A stretch of 64,000 nt of DNA from Paenisporosarcina sp050269735 (GCF_050269735.1 NZ_JBNNIX010000002.1:679620-743619), one strand, 5' to 3'; positions 43,115 to 51,443 are shown, numbered from the stretch's first letter. The notes: generated from the letters alone by a model not told the origin. Program-made: numbers and translations.

Positions 43115-43151
43115 AAAAAGCCTTCTAATTTTATCATTAGAAAGGCTTTTA
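43115..43151 (-). terminator. Terminator after ytpA
   Basis: A long stem aaaagccttctaa / ttagaaaggctttt with T's on the minus strand. Confidence 0.92.
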
Positions 43152-43158
43152 AATAGTA

Positions 43159-43959
43159 TTAAACCACATACCCTAGAGATCTTAACACATTATTCATAAA
43201 TGATTTTGTGTAATAAAAAACCTCTTCACGCTCTGGCTCATGAAACAAATCATGAAAACAATTTTTCCACTCTTTATATTGTATTTCTGAAAGTTGTTGT
43301 TTTTGAAGCCAATGCTTTGCATATATCGGATCTGTTATTTTGTCCCGCTCTGCACTCATCATCAATATAGGGACATTTTGAATGCTTTCTTGTTTGGCTG
43401 CTGTCACTTTCATCAAATGTTGCAATTCGCGATACCATTTCAATGTAATGGTCGTGTTAAAAAGTTCATCGTCTTTATCTTGCGAATAAACATCATAGTT
43501 TCTTGTCAGTTGTTTGACTGTTACTTCATGAGTGCTTTTTACATTTTCAGCAAGCTTGCCCATAGTGGCTAATGCACTTGAAAGTTTGGAAGCATGAATA
43601 AGTAAATGCATCCAAGGAGATGTAAGGATTACTCCAGCACATTCAATTGATTTCTCCTGCAGTACATGCATAACTAATGTTGCGCCCAGCCCATGTCCCA
43701 TTACAAACACGGGTAAGTTATATGAAAGTGACGCTTGAATCAATTGGTCGATATAAGTGCTGTACGATTGAAAATCCTCGTCATGTGCTTGTTTATGCAC
43801 AGCGACTTCACCGTGACCCGGCAAATCCCCCATTACCACATGAAATCCAGAACTTCTGAATTCTTCTATTAACCAGGCATACCGCCGATGATGTTCATAC
43901 GCACTATGTACAATGGCGATGACTGCTTTTGCTTGTCCATCAGCTTCCCATTTCCACAT
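43159..43959 (-). CDS. ytpA: Alpha/beta-hydrolase YtpA homologue with nucleophile Ser replaced by Gly
   Basis: A 266-aa protein from ATG at 43957-43959 (MWKWEAD), matching the N-terminus of Bacillus YtpA, a monoacylglycerol-lipase/lysophospholipase-type hydrolase. The strand and oxyanion regions (IVHSAYEHHRRY, VVMGDLPGHG), the acid region (SAERDKITDP) and the C-terminal His (CFHDLFHEPERE) are present. The nucleophile elbow reads GHGLGA instead of GHSMGG (codon GGG), so the catalytic serine is missing. Either it is an inactive relative or it uses another mechanism. It is divergent from ytoA. Confidence 0.85.
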   Translation of the reverse strand: MWKWEADGQAKAVIAIVHSAYEHHRRYAWLIEEFRSSGFHVVMGDLPGHGEVAVHKQAHDEDFQSYSTYIDQLIQASLSYNLPVFVMGHGLGATLVMHVLQEKSIECAGVILTSPWMHLLIHASKLSSALATMGKLAENVKSTHEVTVKQLTRNYDVYSQDKDDELFNTTITLKWYRELQHLMKVTAAKQESIQNVPILMMSAERDKITDPIYAKHWLQKQQLSEIQYKEWKNCFHDLFHEPEREEVFYYTKSFMNNVLRSLGYVV

Positions 43960-44062
43960 AATCATCGCTCCTTCACTATCATTATTCGACGAAGTCAACG
44001 TTTTTTAGTCCCTCTTTTTTTGTATAATGAAATCATACGGTAAGAAGAAACGAGGTTTTGGA

Positions 44063-44581
44063 ATGATTTACCCTTTTAAAGATAAAACACCTGTAATTGA
44101 CCCATCTGTCTATATTGCTGATTATGTCACAATAAGTGGGGATGTGACAATCGGTCCAGAGTCCACTATTTGGTTTAATACGATTATTCGTGGAGATGTA
44201 AATGCAACACGTATTGGCAGCAAAGTAAACATTCAAGACTTGTGCTGCCTGCATCAAAGTCCAGCCGCTCCACTAGTATTGGAAGATGAAGTCACAATTG
44301 GACATCAAGTGACTTTACATAGTTGTACAGTTCGACGTGGAGCCTTGATTGGTATGGGCTCAATAGTATTAGATGGGGCTGAGATTGGAGAAGGCGCTTT
44401 TATTGGCGCAGGCAGTCTGGTGCCTCCCGGTAAAGTTATTCCTCCAGGAATGCTCGCGTTAGGTCGTCCGGCAAAAGTCGTCCGTGAATTGAATGAAGAA
44501 GACAAGCTAGATATGGAACGTATTGTTAGAGAATATGCGGAAAAAGGACAGATCTATAAGGCAATGCAACAACAAAAATAA
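44063..44581 (+). CDS. ytoA: Gamma-carbonic-anhydrase-like hexapeptide protein YtoA
   Basis: A 172-aa left-handed beta-helix protein with repeated hexapeptides (VTIGPEST, EIGEGAFIGAGS). The three zinc-ligand histidines of the family are recognisable in CLHQSP, IGHQV and TLHSC. The family binds metal as trimers; carbonic anhydrase activity is unproven for many members. ATG 44063 has a GAGG site, giving the Bacillus-like length; a 12-codon extension is unlikely. Confidence 0.92.
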   Translation: MIYPFKDKTPVIDPSVYIADYVTISGDVTIGPESTIWFNTIIRGDVNATRIGSKVNIQDLCCLHQSPAAPLVLEDEVTIGHQVTLHSCTVRRGALIGMGSIVLDGAEIGEGAFIGAGSLVPPGKVIPPGMLALGRPAKVVRELNEEDKLDMERIVREYAEKGQIYKAMQQQK

Positions 44582-44587
44582 ACGATA

Positions 44588-44622
44588 GTAATGACCAGGT
44601 GATTGAGCATGGTCATTTTACT
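44588..44622 (+). terminator. Terminator after ytoA
   Basis: The stem taatgacca / tggtcatttta with a 12-nt loop and a T-rich tail. Confidence 0.7.
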
Positions 44623-44642
44623 ATTTTGAAATACAATTTGTT

Positions 44643-44754
44643 TTATTCCCTGTTCAAATTGATTTGTTCCCGTCCACTGTTAGTTTCTTCCTGTTTGAAA
44701 GCAGCTTCTTGCCTCTCATACCGATTTATTCCCATTCGCGACTGATTTATTCCC
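44643..44754 (+). repeat. 21-bp-period tandem array, TTATTCCC core
   Basis: Cores TT(A/G/C)TT(C/G)C(C/T) start at 44643, 44664, 44685, 44706, 44726 and 44747. The steps are 21, 21, 21, 20 and 21 bp. Several units share ...ACTGAT before the next core. It sits between the convergent terminators of ytoA and metK. No ORF crosses it. Confidence 0.8.
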
Positions 44755-44773
44755 TTTCAACCAATAACCACCA

Positions 44774-44813
44774 TTAAAAAAGCCATTCAAGGGAATTCCC
44801 TCGAATGGCTTTT
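44774..44813 (-). terminator. Terminator after metK
   Basis: The stem aaaagccattc / gaatggctttt with an inner ggg-aatt-ccc hairpin and a T run on the minus strand. Confidence 0.9.
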
Positions 44814-44820
44814 CCTAGTA

Positions 44821-46017
44821 TTAAACGCCTGCTTTTTCTTTCAAAGTAGCCGCTCTGTCTGTTTTCTCCCATGGAACATCCAAGTCTGTGCGACCGAAGT
44901 GTCCATAAGCAGCAGTTTGCTTGTAAATTGGACGACGTAGATCTAACATCTTGATGATTCCAGCTGGACGAAGGTCGAATGACTCGCGAACAATTTCAAC
45001 AAGTTTCGATTCTTCAACAATACCTGTACCAAATGTATCGATTGCAATTGATACGGGTTGTGCAACACCGATTGCATAAGCAAGTTGAACTTCACAACGG
45101 TCAGCAAGTCCTGCTGCAACAATGTTTTTAGCTACATAGCGAGCTGCATATGCTGCTGAACGGTCAACTTTCGTTGCATCTTTACCAGAGAATGCGCCGC
45201 CACCGTGACGAGCATATCCACCGTACGTATCAACGATAATTTTGCGTCCTGTTAAACCAGCATCCCCTTGAGGTCCACCAATTACGAAGCGGCCAGTTGG
45301 GTTAATGAAGTATTTTGTGTTTTCGTCGATTAATTCTGCAGGAACTACAGGATTGATGACATGTTCTTTCAAGTTGCGTTGAATTTGCTCAAGTGTTACT
45401 TCTGGGTGATGTTGAGTAGAAATAACAATTGTGTCAATACGCAAAGGTTTATTGTTTTCATCATATTCAACAGTTACTTGTGTTTTGCCGTCTGGACGTA
45501 GGTATGGAAGAATTTCCTCTTTACGTACTAGTGCTAAACGACGAGCTAACTTATGAGCCATACTAATAGGAAGTGGCATTAATTCCGGTGTTTCATTACA
45601 AGCAAAACCGAACATTAAACCTTGGTCACCTGCACCGATTGCTTCGATGTCTGAATCTGTCATCGAACCTTCACGCGCTTCAAGTGCTCTGTCAACACCC
45701 ATAGCGATGTCAGCAGATTGCTCATCGATTGCAGTCAATACTGCAGAAGTCTCTGAGTCAAAACCATATTTTGCACGTGTGTAGCCAATTTCTCGAACTG
45801 TTTCACGTACCACTTTTTGAATATCCACATATGCTGAAGTTGTGATTTCACCGGCAACAAGTACTAAACCTGTAGTTACAGTTGTTTCACAAGCAACACG
45901 TGCATTTGGATCTTCTGTTAAAATAGCATCTAAAATTGCGTCTGAAATTTGATCGCAAATTTTGTCCGGATGCCCTTCTGTTACTGATTCTGATGTAAAT
46001 AGACGACGAGTTGTCAT
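44821..46017 (-). CDS. metK: S-adenosylmethionine synthetase MetK
   Basis: A 398-aa protein, family length. It has ATP/Met-binding GHPDKICDQISD, the hexapeptide GAGDQG, and the P-loop-like GGGAFSGKD. It forms SAM from methionine and ATP. ATG 46015-46017 has AGGAGG. It is regulated by the SAM-I riboswitch upstream and is a single-gene transcript. Confidence 0.98.
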   Translation of the reverse strand: MTTRRLFTSESVTEGHPDKICDQISDAILDAILTEDPNARVACETTVTTGLVLVAGEITTSAYVDIQKVVRETVREIGYTRAKYGFDSETSAVLTAIDEQSADIAMGVDRALEAREGSMTDSDIEAIGAGDQGLMFGFACNETPELMPLPISMAHKLARRLALVRKEEILPYLRPDGKTQVTVEYDENNKPLRIDTIVISTQHHPEVTLEQIQRNLKEHVINPVVPAELIDENTKYFINPTGRFVIGGPQGDAGLTGRKIIVDTYGGYARHGGGAFSGKDATKVDRSAAYAARYVAKNIVAAGLADRCEVQLAYAIGVAQPVSIAIDTFGTGIVEESKLVEIVRESFDLRPAGIIKMLDLRRPIYKQTAAYGHFGRTDLDVPWEKTDRAATLKEKAGV

Positions 46018-46159
46018 TAAAAATTCCTCCTATATCCTTCGAGATTGCTCTCGGAAAATTCAAACGGTACTCATTTCCCATGTCCAGCTTATTCATTCGA
46101 ATAAAACCTTCCGCCTTTTCGGGCTTCTGCACACGAGGATAAAGGGAGATGTCATAAAA

Positions 46160-46193
46160 AAAACCCTCTCTCACGTAAAAACATGAGGAAAGG
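46160..46193 (-). terminator. Riboswitch-controlled terminator of metK
   Basis: The stem cctttcctcatgt / acgtgagagaggg (with G-U pairs) has a TTTT loop and eight T's on the minus strand, just downstream of the SAM-I aptamer. Confidence 0.88.
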
Positions 46194-46215
46194 TATTCGT
46201 TAATGGGCACCTTTC

Positions 46216-46341
46216 ACTCTTATCATCCAAGGAATACACCTTGCTTCAGGTTCAGCACCTTTGCCAATTACTACTTGGTTCATAACTGCAGGTTGCCGGG
46301 TTTCATAGGGCCTGACCCCTCCACCAGCTCGGGATAAGAGT
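46216..46341 (-). promoter_or_regulatory. SAM-I riboswitch (S-box) of metK
   Basis: P1 pairs ACTCTTATC with GATAAGAGT. Inside are the conserved GAGCTGGTGGAGGG, GGCCCTATGAAACCCGGCAACC-type core and the GGTGC...GCA P3/P4 region. SAM binding should favour the terminator and shut off metK. Confidence 0.96.
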
Positions 46342-46357
46342 ATCCGTTCAGTTTTAC

Positions 46358-46386
46358 ATCATAATAAACTAATGATGGGTTGTCAA
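46358..46386 (-). promoter_or_regulatory. Sigma-A promoter of metK
   Basis: TTGACA (46386-46381), a 17-nt spacer and TATGAT (46363-46358) on the minus strand, 17 bp before the riboswitch P1. Confidence 0.9.
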
Positions 46387-46538
46387 ATATTTTTTTCATT
46401 CTATATAAATGTTTGAAAATCAGAAAAAATTTATTAGGCTATTAGTGTAGATTAATAAACGTAATGTGTTATACTAATTTTCGAATAAAGCATAAACCCG
46501 TTATAAGGGTAATATACGACAAAGGAAGGTACATATAC

Positions 46539-48125
46539 ATGAATTCAGTGAACACGATGAACGAGCTGAACGACTTGTTAAATGGCCAAAACGTGCATGT
46601 GCAACTTTCAGTCCCACAACTTGTGGAGAAAGCAACATTACGTGGAGAAGCTGTCTTAACATCAACTGGAGCTGTAAAAGTAGAGACAGGAAAATATACA
46701 GGACGTTCTCCTAAAGACAAATATGTTGTTGTGGAAGATATCTCGAAGGACAAGATTGATTGGGGCGCTGTAAACCAACCAATATCATCTGAAATTTTCT
46801 CATCTTTATATAAGAAAGTCGTTAATTATTTAAAAACAAAAGAAGAGTTATTCGTCTTCAATGGCTTTGCAGGTGCAGACAAAGAATCTCGTCTTTCCTT
46901 GCAAGTGATTAATGAATATGCTTGGCATAACCTTTTTGCACACCAATTATTCATTCGTCCAACACAAGAAGAGTTGGCTACGCATGAAGCTCAATTCACG
47001 ATTGTATACGCTCCGACATTTAAAGCGGATCCTGCAATCGATGGTACTGGTTCTGAAACGTTTATTATTGTTTCAATGGAAGAACGTATCATTTTAATTG
47101 GTGGTACAGAGTATGCAGGTGAAATGAAGAAATCAATTTTCTCTATCATGAACTACTTACTACCTGAGCAAGGCATTCTGCCTATGCACTGTTCTGCAAA
47201 CGTTGGTGAAAAAGGCGATGTTGCTTTATTCTTCGGATTATCAGGAACTGGTAAGACAACATTATCTGCTGATGCAGATCGCAAATTAATCGGTGATGAT
47301 GAGCATGGATGGTCAGATAATGGAGTTTTCAATATTGAAGGCGGCTGTTATGCGAAAGCAATCAACTTGACTCGTGAAAATGAACCACAAATTTTCGATG
47401 CAATTCGTTTTGGATCGGTATTGGAAAACGTAGTATTAGACCCTGAAACACGTATGCCGGACTATGAAAATATTTCGTTGACTGAAAACACGCGTGCGGC
47501 TTACCCATTACAAGCGATTGATAACATTGTTGATCCTTCTGTTGCCGGTCATCCGAAAACCATCATTTTCTTGACTGCTGATGCGTTTGGCGTTTTACCT
47601 CCAATCAGTAAGTTGACGAAAGAACAAGCAATGTATCACTTCCTAAGTGGATTTACATCAAAATTAGCTGGTACAGAGCGTGGAATTACATCTCCACAAG
47701 CAACATTCTCTACTTGTTTCGGTTCTCCATTCCTTCCCCTTCCTGCAACTGTTTATGCAGAAATGTTGGGTAATAAAATTGACGAACATGATGCTCAAGT
47801 CTTCCTAGTTAACACAGGATGGACGGGCGGCGAATATGGAGTAGGCAGCCGTATGAAACTTTCTTATACACGTGCGATGGTTCGTGCAGCGTTGGAAGGT
47901 AAATTGGACAACGTTGAAACAGACAAAGGTTCAGTATTCGGTCTAGCGATTCCTAAAGAAGTTCCAGGAGTACCAGCTGACGTATTAAACCCACGCGATG
48001 CATGGACGGATACAGCAGCCTACGATAAAAAAGCTCAGGAATTGGCAAATCAATTCCGTGCAAACTTCAATAAGTTCGGATCTGTATCTGAAGACATTAT
48101 CTCTAAAGGCGGTCCAATCATCTAG
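46539..48125 (+). CDS. pckA: Phosphoenolpyruvate carboxykinase (ATP) PckA
   Basis: A 528-aa protein from ATG 46539 with AAGGAAGGT; a 25-codon N-terminal extension lies over the promoter and is rejected. It has the PEPCK-specific P-loop GLSGTGKTTLSAD, GRSPKDKY and the kinase-2 motif GDDEHGW. It converts oxaloacetate plus ATP to PEP for gluconeogenesis. A TATACT -10 is at 46470-46475. It is divergent from metK, as in B. subtilis. Confidence 0.98.
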   Translation: MNSVNTMNELNDLLNGQNVHVQLSVPQLVEKATLRGEAVLTSTGAVKVETGKYTGRSPKDKYVVVEDISKDKIDWGAVNQPISSEIFSSLYKKVVNYLKTKEELFVFNGFAGADKESRLSLQVINEYAWHNLFAHQLFIRPTQEELATHEAQFTIVYAPTFKADPAIDGTGSETFIIVSMEERIILIGGTEYAGEMKKSIFSIMNYLLPEQGILPMHCSANVGEKGDVALFFGLSGTGKTTLSADADRKLIGDDEHGWSDNGVFNIEGGCYAKAINLTRENEPQIFDAIRFGSVLENVVLDPETRMPDYENISLTENTRAAYPLQAIDNIVDPSVAGHPKTIIFLTADAFGVLPPISKLTKEQAMYHFLSGFTSKLAGTERGITSPQATFSTCFGSPFLPLPATVYAEMLGNKIDEHDAQVFLVNTGWTGGEYGVGSRMKLSYTRAMVRAALEGKLDNVETDKGSVFGLAIPKEVPGVPADVLNPRDAWTDTAAYDKKAQELANQFRANFNKFGSVSEDIISKGGPII

Positions 48126-48128
48126 AAT

Positions 48129-48167
48129 AAAAAAATGGCTTGCACTTCGTGTGCAGGCCATTTTTTT
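48129..48167. terminator. Bidirectional terminator, pckA / 138-aa gene
   Basis: The stem aaaaatggc-tgcac / gtgca-ggccattttt with a short loop, A-rich on the left and T-rich on the right, between convergent genes. Confidence 0.9.
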
Positions 48168-48582
48168 ACTCCATAAATTCGATAGCAGTGTTTTCAGGAA
48201 AATAGGATTCTATTTCCTTTGCATCCTCAATACTAATTTGGTAGAAAAACAATTCAGTACCGTGTTGTTTAACTTTGCAAATAAGTGAACCATTTCTCTT
48301 GAAAGCTAATTTAAACCAAGGAATGACTCTATTTCCTTCACTAACTGCGTACAACAATAAATCTTTTAACCTCTGATTCAAAGGCATTGTAAAGATAACA
48401 AAACCGCTTTCAAATCGAATGGTATGGGCATATGGTTTAATCTTGTGAATCTCTTCTTTTTCATCTTCATGGCAATGCACTTCTACTTCTGTAAACACTG
48501 GCAATAACTCCGTCATTAATGAAAACCAATATGTTTCATTGGATTGCAATATGGTTTCGTACTTAATATATAAATTCCCCAT
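48166..48582 (-). CDS. Conserved-looking protein of unknown function, paralogue of next gene
   Basis: A 138-aa soluble alpha/beta-looking protein. It starts GNLYIKYETILQSNETYWFSLM, and its C-terminus IPWFKLAFKRNGSLICKVKQHGTELFFYQ...EDAKEIESYFPE aligns with the neighbouring 149-aa protein. No signal peptide or known motif. ATG 48580-48582 has GGAGGG. The gap to the 149-aa gene is 17 bp, so they are co-transcribed. Confidence 0.72.
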   Translation of the reverse strand: MGNLYIKYETILQSNETYWFSLMTELLPVFTEVEVHCHEDEKEEIHKIKPYAHTIRFESGFVIFTMPLNQRLKDLLLYAVSEGNRVIPWFKLAFKRNGSLICKVKQHGTELFFYQISIEDAKEIESYFPENTAIEFME

Positions 48583-48599
48583 GCCTCTCCCTCCTCTTT

Positions 48600-49049
48600 T
48601 TACATGAGGTGTTCTTTGAAATATTCCGCGTGTTCAATTTCAGGGAATAGTACTTCAAATTTTTCTGCTTCTTTTTCATTTACTCCATACAACACAATCT
48701 CTGAACCATATTGTGCAATCTCAAGCATTTGAATATCTTCTTTATAAAAGAATAAAGTAAACCATTTTAAACCACCATCTGCATCTATCGAATGATTACG
48801 TAAATAGTTACAATTTTCTTCGTTCAAAGTAATGGTAAAGGATTTAACAAGACCTTGATCTGCTGAAAGTGCGGAGATTTTGGCCAATTCCTCAATATGC
48901 TGCACTTCTGTCTGCCAGCAAAGTATTTCCACAGAGGCATAGTCACTCGTATATGTATCCCACAACTTATCCCAATATGACGTGTCATTAGGAATCGAAG
49001 TTTTTGTTGCAGTACTGGTAGTCTTTAAATAAATGCGAATATGTTTCAT
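48600..49049 (-). CDS. Protein of unknown function, paralogue of previous gene
   Basis: A 149-aa soluble protein. Its C-terminus LKWFTLFFYKEDIQMLEIAQYGSEIVLYG...EAEKFEVLFPE matches the 138-aa neighbour, and N-terminal SYWDKLWD...ASVEILCW matches TYWFSLM...TEVEVHC. The ATG abuts the ytmA stop, so it belongs to ytkD-ytmA-149aa-138aa. Function unknown; the duplicated pair may form a heterodimer. Confidence 0.72.
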   Translation of the reverse strand: MKHIRIYLKTTSTATKTSIPNDTSYWDKLWDTYTSDYASVEILCWQTEVQHIEELAKISALSADQGLVKSFTITLNEENCNYLRNHSIDADGGLKWFTLFFYKEDIQMLEIAQYGSEIVLYGVNEKEAEKFEVLFPEIEHAEYFKEHLM

Positions 49050-49838
49050 CTAGTAAACTCCTTGTCGTTTCATCCATTCAGTTAAATCTCTCACTGTCTG
49101 TCTATTGATTTTAGAGGGGAAATAATGTGTGTAATCTTTAAAATACCATGTTTCGAATTTTTTGTTTTCTTGAATAAGCGCTTTTTCAAGTCGTAAGGCA
49201 TGTTCAAATCCGACGTTCCCGTCTTTTCTTCCATGGATAATTAAGATAGAAGCGTCAATCGCATTGATATGTTTGAGTGGTTGACGTTCTTCATATGCAT
49301 CTGGCACCTTCGTTGGAGTACCGCCAATTACACGTTTCATCATTCTGCGCATATCCTCCCGCTCCTCATAGGTGAGGAAAATATCAGATACACCTGACCA
49401 AGTGACCACTGAAGTAATATCTGATCGCAAAATAGCCGTCCACAATGCCATAATTCCTCCACGGGAAAAAGCAAACAAATGAATACGATTCACTGAAATA
49501 AACTGTTTTAATACATCTACTCCATTTGTTGCATCAAAACGATCTTCCCCAGCAAATTCATCTTTCCCCTCTCCGCCTCTGTTCCCACGATAGTATGGAG
49601 CAAATACGACGAATCCTTGTGTGGCAAACTGAGCAATTCTAGCGGCTCGAACCATACCAATGTTTTGTATACCTCCGCGCAAATAGAGAATCCCATCATA
49701 ATTGCCCTGTTTTCGAGGCTCCGCGAGTAATCCTTTGATCCTGAATCCACAAGACCAATAAACAATTTCAGTTAATTTAACATGTGGATTTGGACTTGGA
49801 TATGGAAGAATATGTTCAATCGTTCCGTCTACTTTCAT
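49050..49838 (-). CDS. ytmA: Alpha/beta-hydrolase of the S9/YtmA family
   Basis: A 262-aa protein. Nucleophile elbow AFSRGG, acid in HGRKDGNV and His in DYTHYF form an intact Ser-Asp-His triad. Similar to B. subtilis YtmA, a prolyl-oligopeptidase-like hydrolase; substrate unknown. The start lies inside ytkD (23-nt overlap) behind AGGTGA, so it is translationally coupled. Confidence 0.88.
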   Translation of the reverse strand: MKVDGTIEHILPYPSPNPHVKLTEIVYWSCGFRIKGLLAEPRKQGNYDGILYLRGGIQNIGMVRAARIAQFATQGFVVFAPYYRGNRGGEGKDEFAGEDRFDATNGVDVLKQFISVNRIHLFAFSRGGIMALWTAILRSDITSVVTWSGVSDIFLTYEEREDMRRMMKRVIGGTPTKVPDAYEERQPLKHINAIDASILIIHGRKDGNVGFEHALRLEKALIQENKKFETWYFKDYTHYFPSKINRQTVRDLTEWMKRQGVY

Positions 49839-50289
49839 CTAACATCACCTGTTCCAGCATTTTTCTCATTCCGTCATCGGTCATATGAAAACTAAGATTA
49901 GTTGCTTTGAAAAATTCCTGTAATGTCATCCATACAGGTCCGTCGGTTTCAAAGCGTTCAAAAGTATTATTAATCGAATCAACTTTTGCACGAAAAACGG
50001 CCTTGCAAAAAGGTTTGCCCTCATGCACCATGTATTCGGCAAACCATTTTAAATTCGAGATGCTTGCGCCAGTTTCTTCAAATACTTCCCGTTTCGCTGC
50101 TTGTTCTAACGTCTCGTTTGGCTCAACTTTACCACCCGGAAATTCAATCCCTCTTTCGCGATGTTTTGTGAGCAACCACTGGTTTTGTTTATTCGCTAAC
50201 ACGAGTACATGTGTGGTAGGAATTGAGAAGGAATTTTGTTCAAATGATAAGGTAACTTTTAACTCATTCTGATCTACAAAAGAAAACAT
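49816..50289 (-). CDS. ytkD: NUDIX nucleoside triphosphate pyrophosphohydrolase YtkD
   Basis: A 157-aa protein. The NUDIX box is intact (GGKVEPNETLEQAAKREVFEETGA contains GX5EX7REUXEEXGU). Bacillus YtkD hydrolyses 8-oxo-dGTP and other NTPs, sanitising the nucleotide pool. ATG 50287-50289 has AAAGGAG; a 17-residue extension seen in the longer frame has no ribosome site. Confidence 0.93.
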   Translation of the reverse strand: MFSFVDQNELKVTLSFEQNSFSIPTTHVLVLANKQNQWLLTKHRERGIEFPGGKVEPNETLEQAAKREVFEETGASISNLKWFAEYMVHEGKPFCKAVFRAKVDSINNTFERFETDGPVWMTLQEFFKATNLSFHMTDDGMRKMLEQVMLDESRRND

Positions 50290-50336
50290 GCCTACTACAC
50301 TCCTTTCAAATAGTGTAGCGAAGGCATGCACAGCAT

Positions 50337-50639
50337 TCAACTATAATATGGCATGGTTTCAATCTGTTGTTTTGCTTCTTCGTTTCCGTACTCATGTATC
50401 ACGGCATATAGCTTTTTCAACCTTAAATCCACCCCATCGTTTTCCGGGTCTAAATGATAAGGAACGTATGGAGTTTGAGCTCGCCAAAACCCTTTCCATT
50501 CAAACGATTCTTTTTGATCAAATAATTGATCGAGTACATTTAAGACTTCTGGCTCTGCTTCAATTTCATATTCCCAAGGTGAGTCTTCTGGATGAAAATA
50601 GTACCTATGATGAGTAACCGATACATATACTTTTGTCAT
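50337..50639 (-). CDS. Small protein of unknown function
   Basis: A 100-aa acidic/aromatic-rich soluble protein (TKVYVSVTHHRYYFHPEDSPWEYEIEAE). No motif I recognise. I chose ATG 50637-50639 with AAAGGGG at 9 nt; an in-frame TTG 9 bp upstream lacks spacing. It precedes ytkD on the same strand by 47 bp. Confidence 0.75.
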   Translation of the reverse strand: MTKVYVSVTHHRYYFHPEDSPWEYEIEAEPEVLNVLDQLFDQKESFEWKGFWRAQTPYVPYHLDPENDGVDLRLKKLYAVIHEYGNEEAKQQIETMPYYS

Positions 50640-50708
50640 TTGATTCAACCCCTTTTTCCTAGCATGGCATTATCCAATCAATTCATGCATAAAGTCCGGG
50701 GAGAATTG

Positions 50709-50739
50709 AAAAAAGCAAATTCCCTAAAGGGAATTTGCT
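50709..50739 (-). terminator. Terminator after dps
   Basis: A perfect 11-bp stem agcaaattccc / gggaatttgct with a 4-nt loop and T's on the minus strand. Confidence 0.92.
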
Positions 50740-50746
50740 GTTCTGC

Positions 50747-51196
50747 TTATTTGTTTGTATCACCTAAGAATGCGTTCAACATCCATTGGTGTTTCTCAAT
50801 TGACTGGTACACTGCATTTAAAAGATCTTCTGTCATATCATCTTCATCTTTTGCAGCTTCGTCCATCCCTTTTTTCAGCGATTTCATAATTTTATCGAAA
50901 TCTTTTACGACAGTCTCAACCATTTGTTTATCACTTTCTTTTCCTGTCGCTTCCGTCACATCAGATAGTTCCAGATGCTCCTTCAACGTCGCAACAGGTT
51001 GACCACCTAATGTTAATAAACGCTCTGCAATCTCATCCATATGTAGAGTAGCTTCATTATACAGTTCTTCAAACTTTGCATGTAAAGTAAAGAATTGAGG
51101 TCCTTTTACATACCAATGGAAATTATGTAACTTCGCATACATGACTGACCAAGTTGCTACTTGTTTATTAAGTTCTTTGTTTAATGCTGCTGACAT
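50747..51196 (-). CDS. dps: Dps-family DNA-protecting ferritin
   Basis: A 149-aa ferritin-like protein. The Dps ferroxidase signature HNFHWYVKGPQFFTLHAKFEELY...HMDEIAERLL is intact. It forms 12-mers that oxidise and store iron and protect DNA in stress or stationary phase. ATG 51194-51196 has AGGAGTG. A sigma-B-like promoter is visible upstream. Confidence 0.96.
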   Translation of the reverse strand: MSAALNKELNKQVATWSVMYAKLHNFHWYVKGPQFFTLHAKFEELYNEATLHMDEIAERLLTLGGQPVATLKEHLELSDVTEATGKESDKQMVETVVKDFDKIMKSLKKGMDEAAKDEDDMTEDLLNAVYQSIEKHQWMLNAFLGDTNK

Positions 51197-51244
51197 AAAA
51201 ATTTCACACTCCTAAGTTGATTTATAGCCCCGATTACTTTCAAT

Positions 51245-51270
51245 TTACCACTAAGTTCACTACAATAAAC
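51245..51270 (-). promoter_or_regulatory. Candidate sigma-B promoter of dps
   Basis: GTTTAT (51270-51265), a 14-nt spacer and TGGTAA (51250-51245) on the minus strand. B. subtilis dps is sigma-B dependent. The -10 differs from GGGTAT at two positions. Confidence 0.45.
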
Positions 51271-51296
51271 ATACAGAACGAAGTGGAGTGAAAAAA

Positions 51297-51443
51297 ATGT
51301 TATTATTTATGGTCATCATCTCAGTAGTAATGGTCATCGGCATCACAATGATGTTCCTTCTTGCTACAAAAAAAGCGTATACAATTGAACATAAAATCGA
51401 TCCAATTCCCACTCAATCAAACGAGGATCGAGACTCCAAATGA
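51297..51443 (+). CDS. 48-aa membrane peptide coupled to yidD
   Basis: ATG at 51297 with GTGGAGTG upstream. The product has one strong N-terminal hydrophobic helix (LLFMVIISVVMVIGITMMFLL) followed by a short polar tail (KKAYTIEHKIDPIPTQSNEDR). The stop overlaps the yidD start (ATGA), so the genes are translationally coupled. It resembles the small YtzI-type peptides near ytjA in Bacillus, but I cannot confirm homology. Confidence 0.75.
   Translation: MLLFMVIISVVMVIGITMMFLLATKKAYTIEHKIDPIPTQSNEDRDSK

Noticed and set aside
46464..46538. Longer start for PckA
   Set aside because: The extension overlaps the -10 region and lacks a ribosome site; the inner ATG gives the family length.
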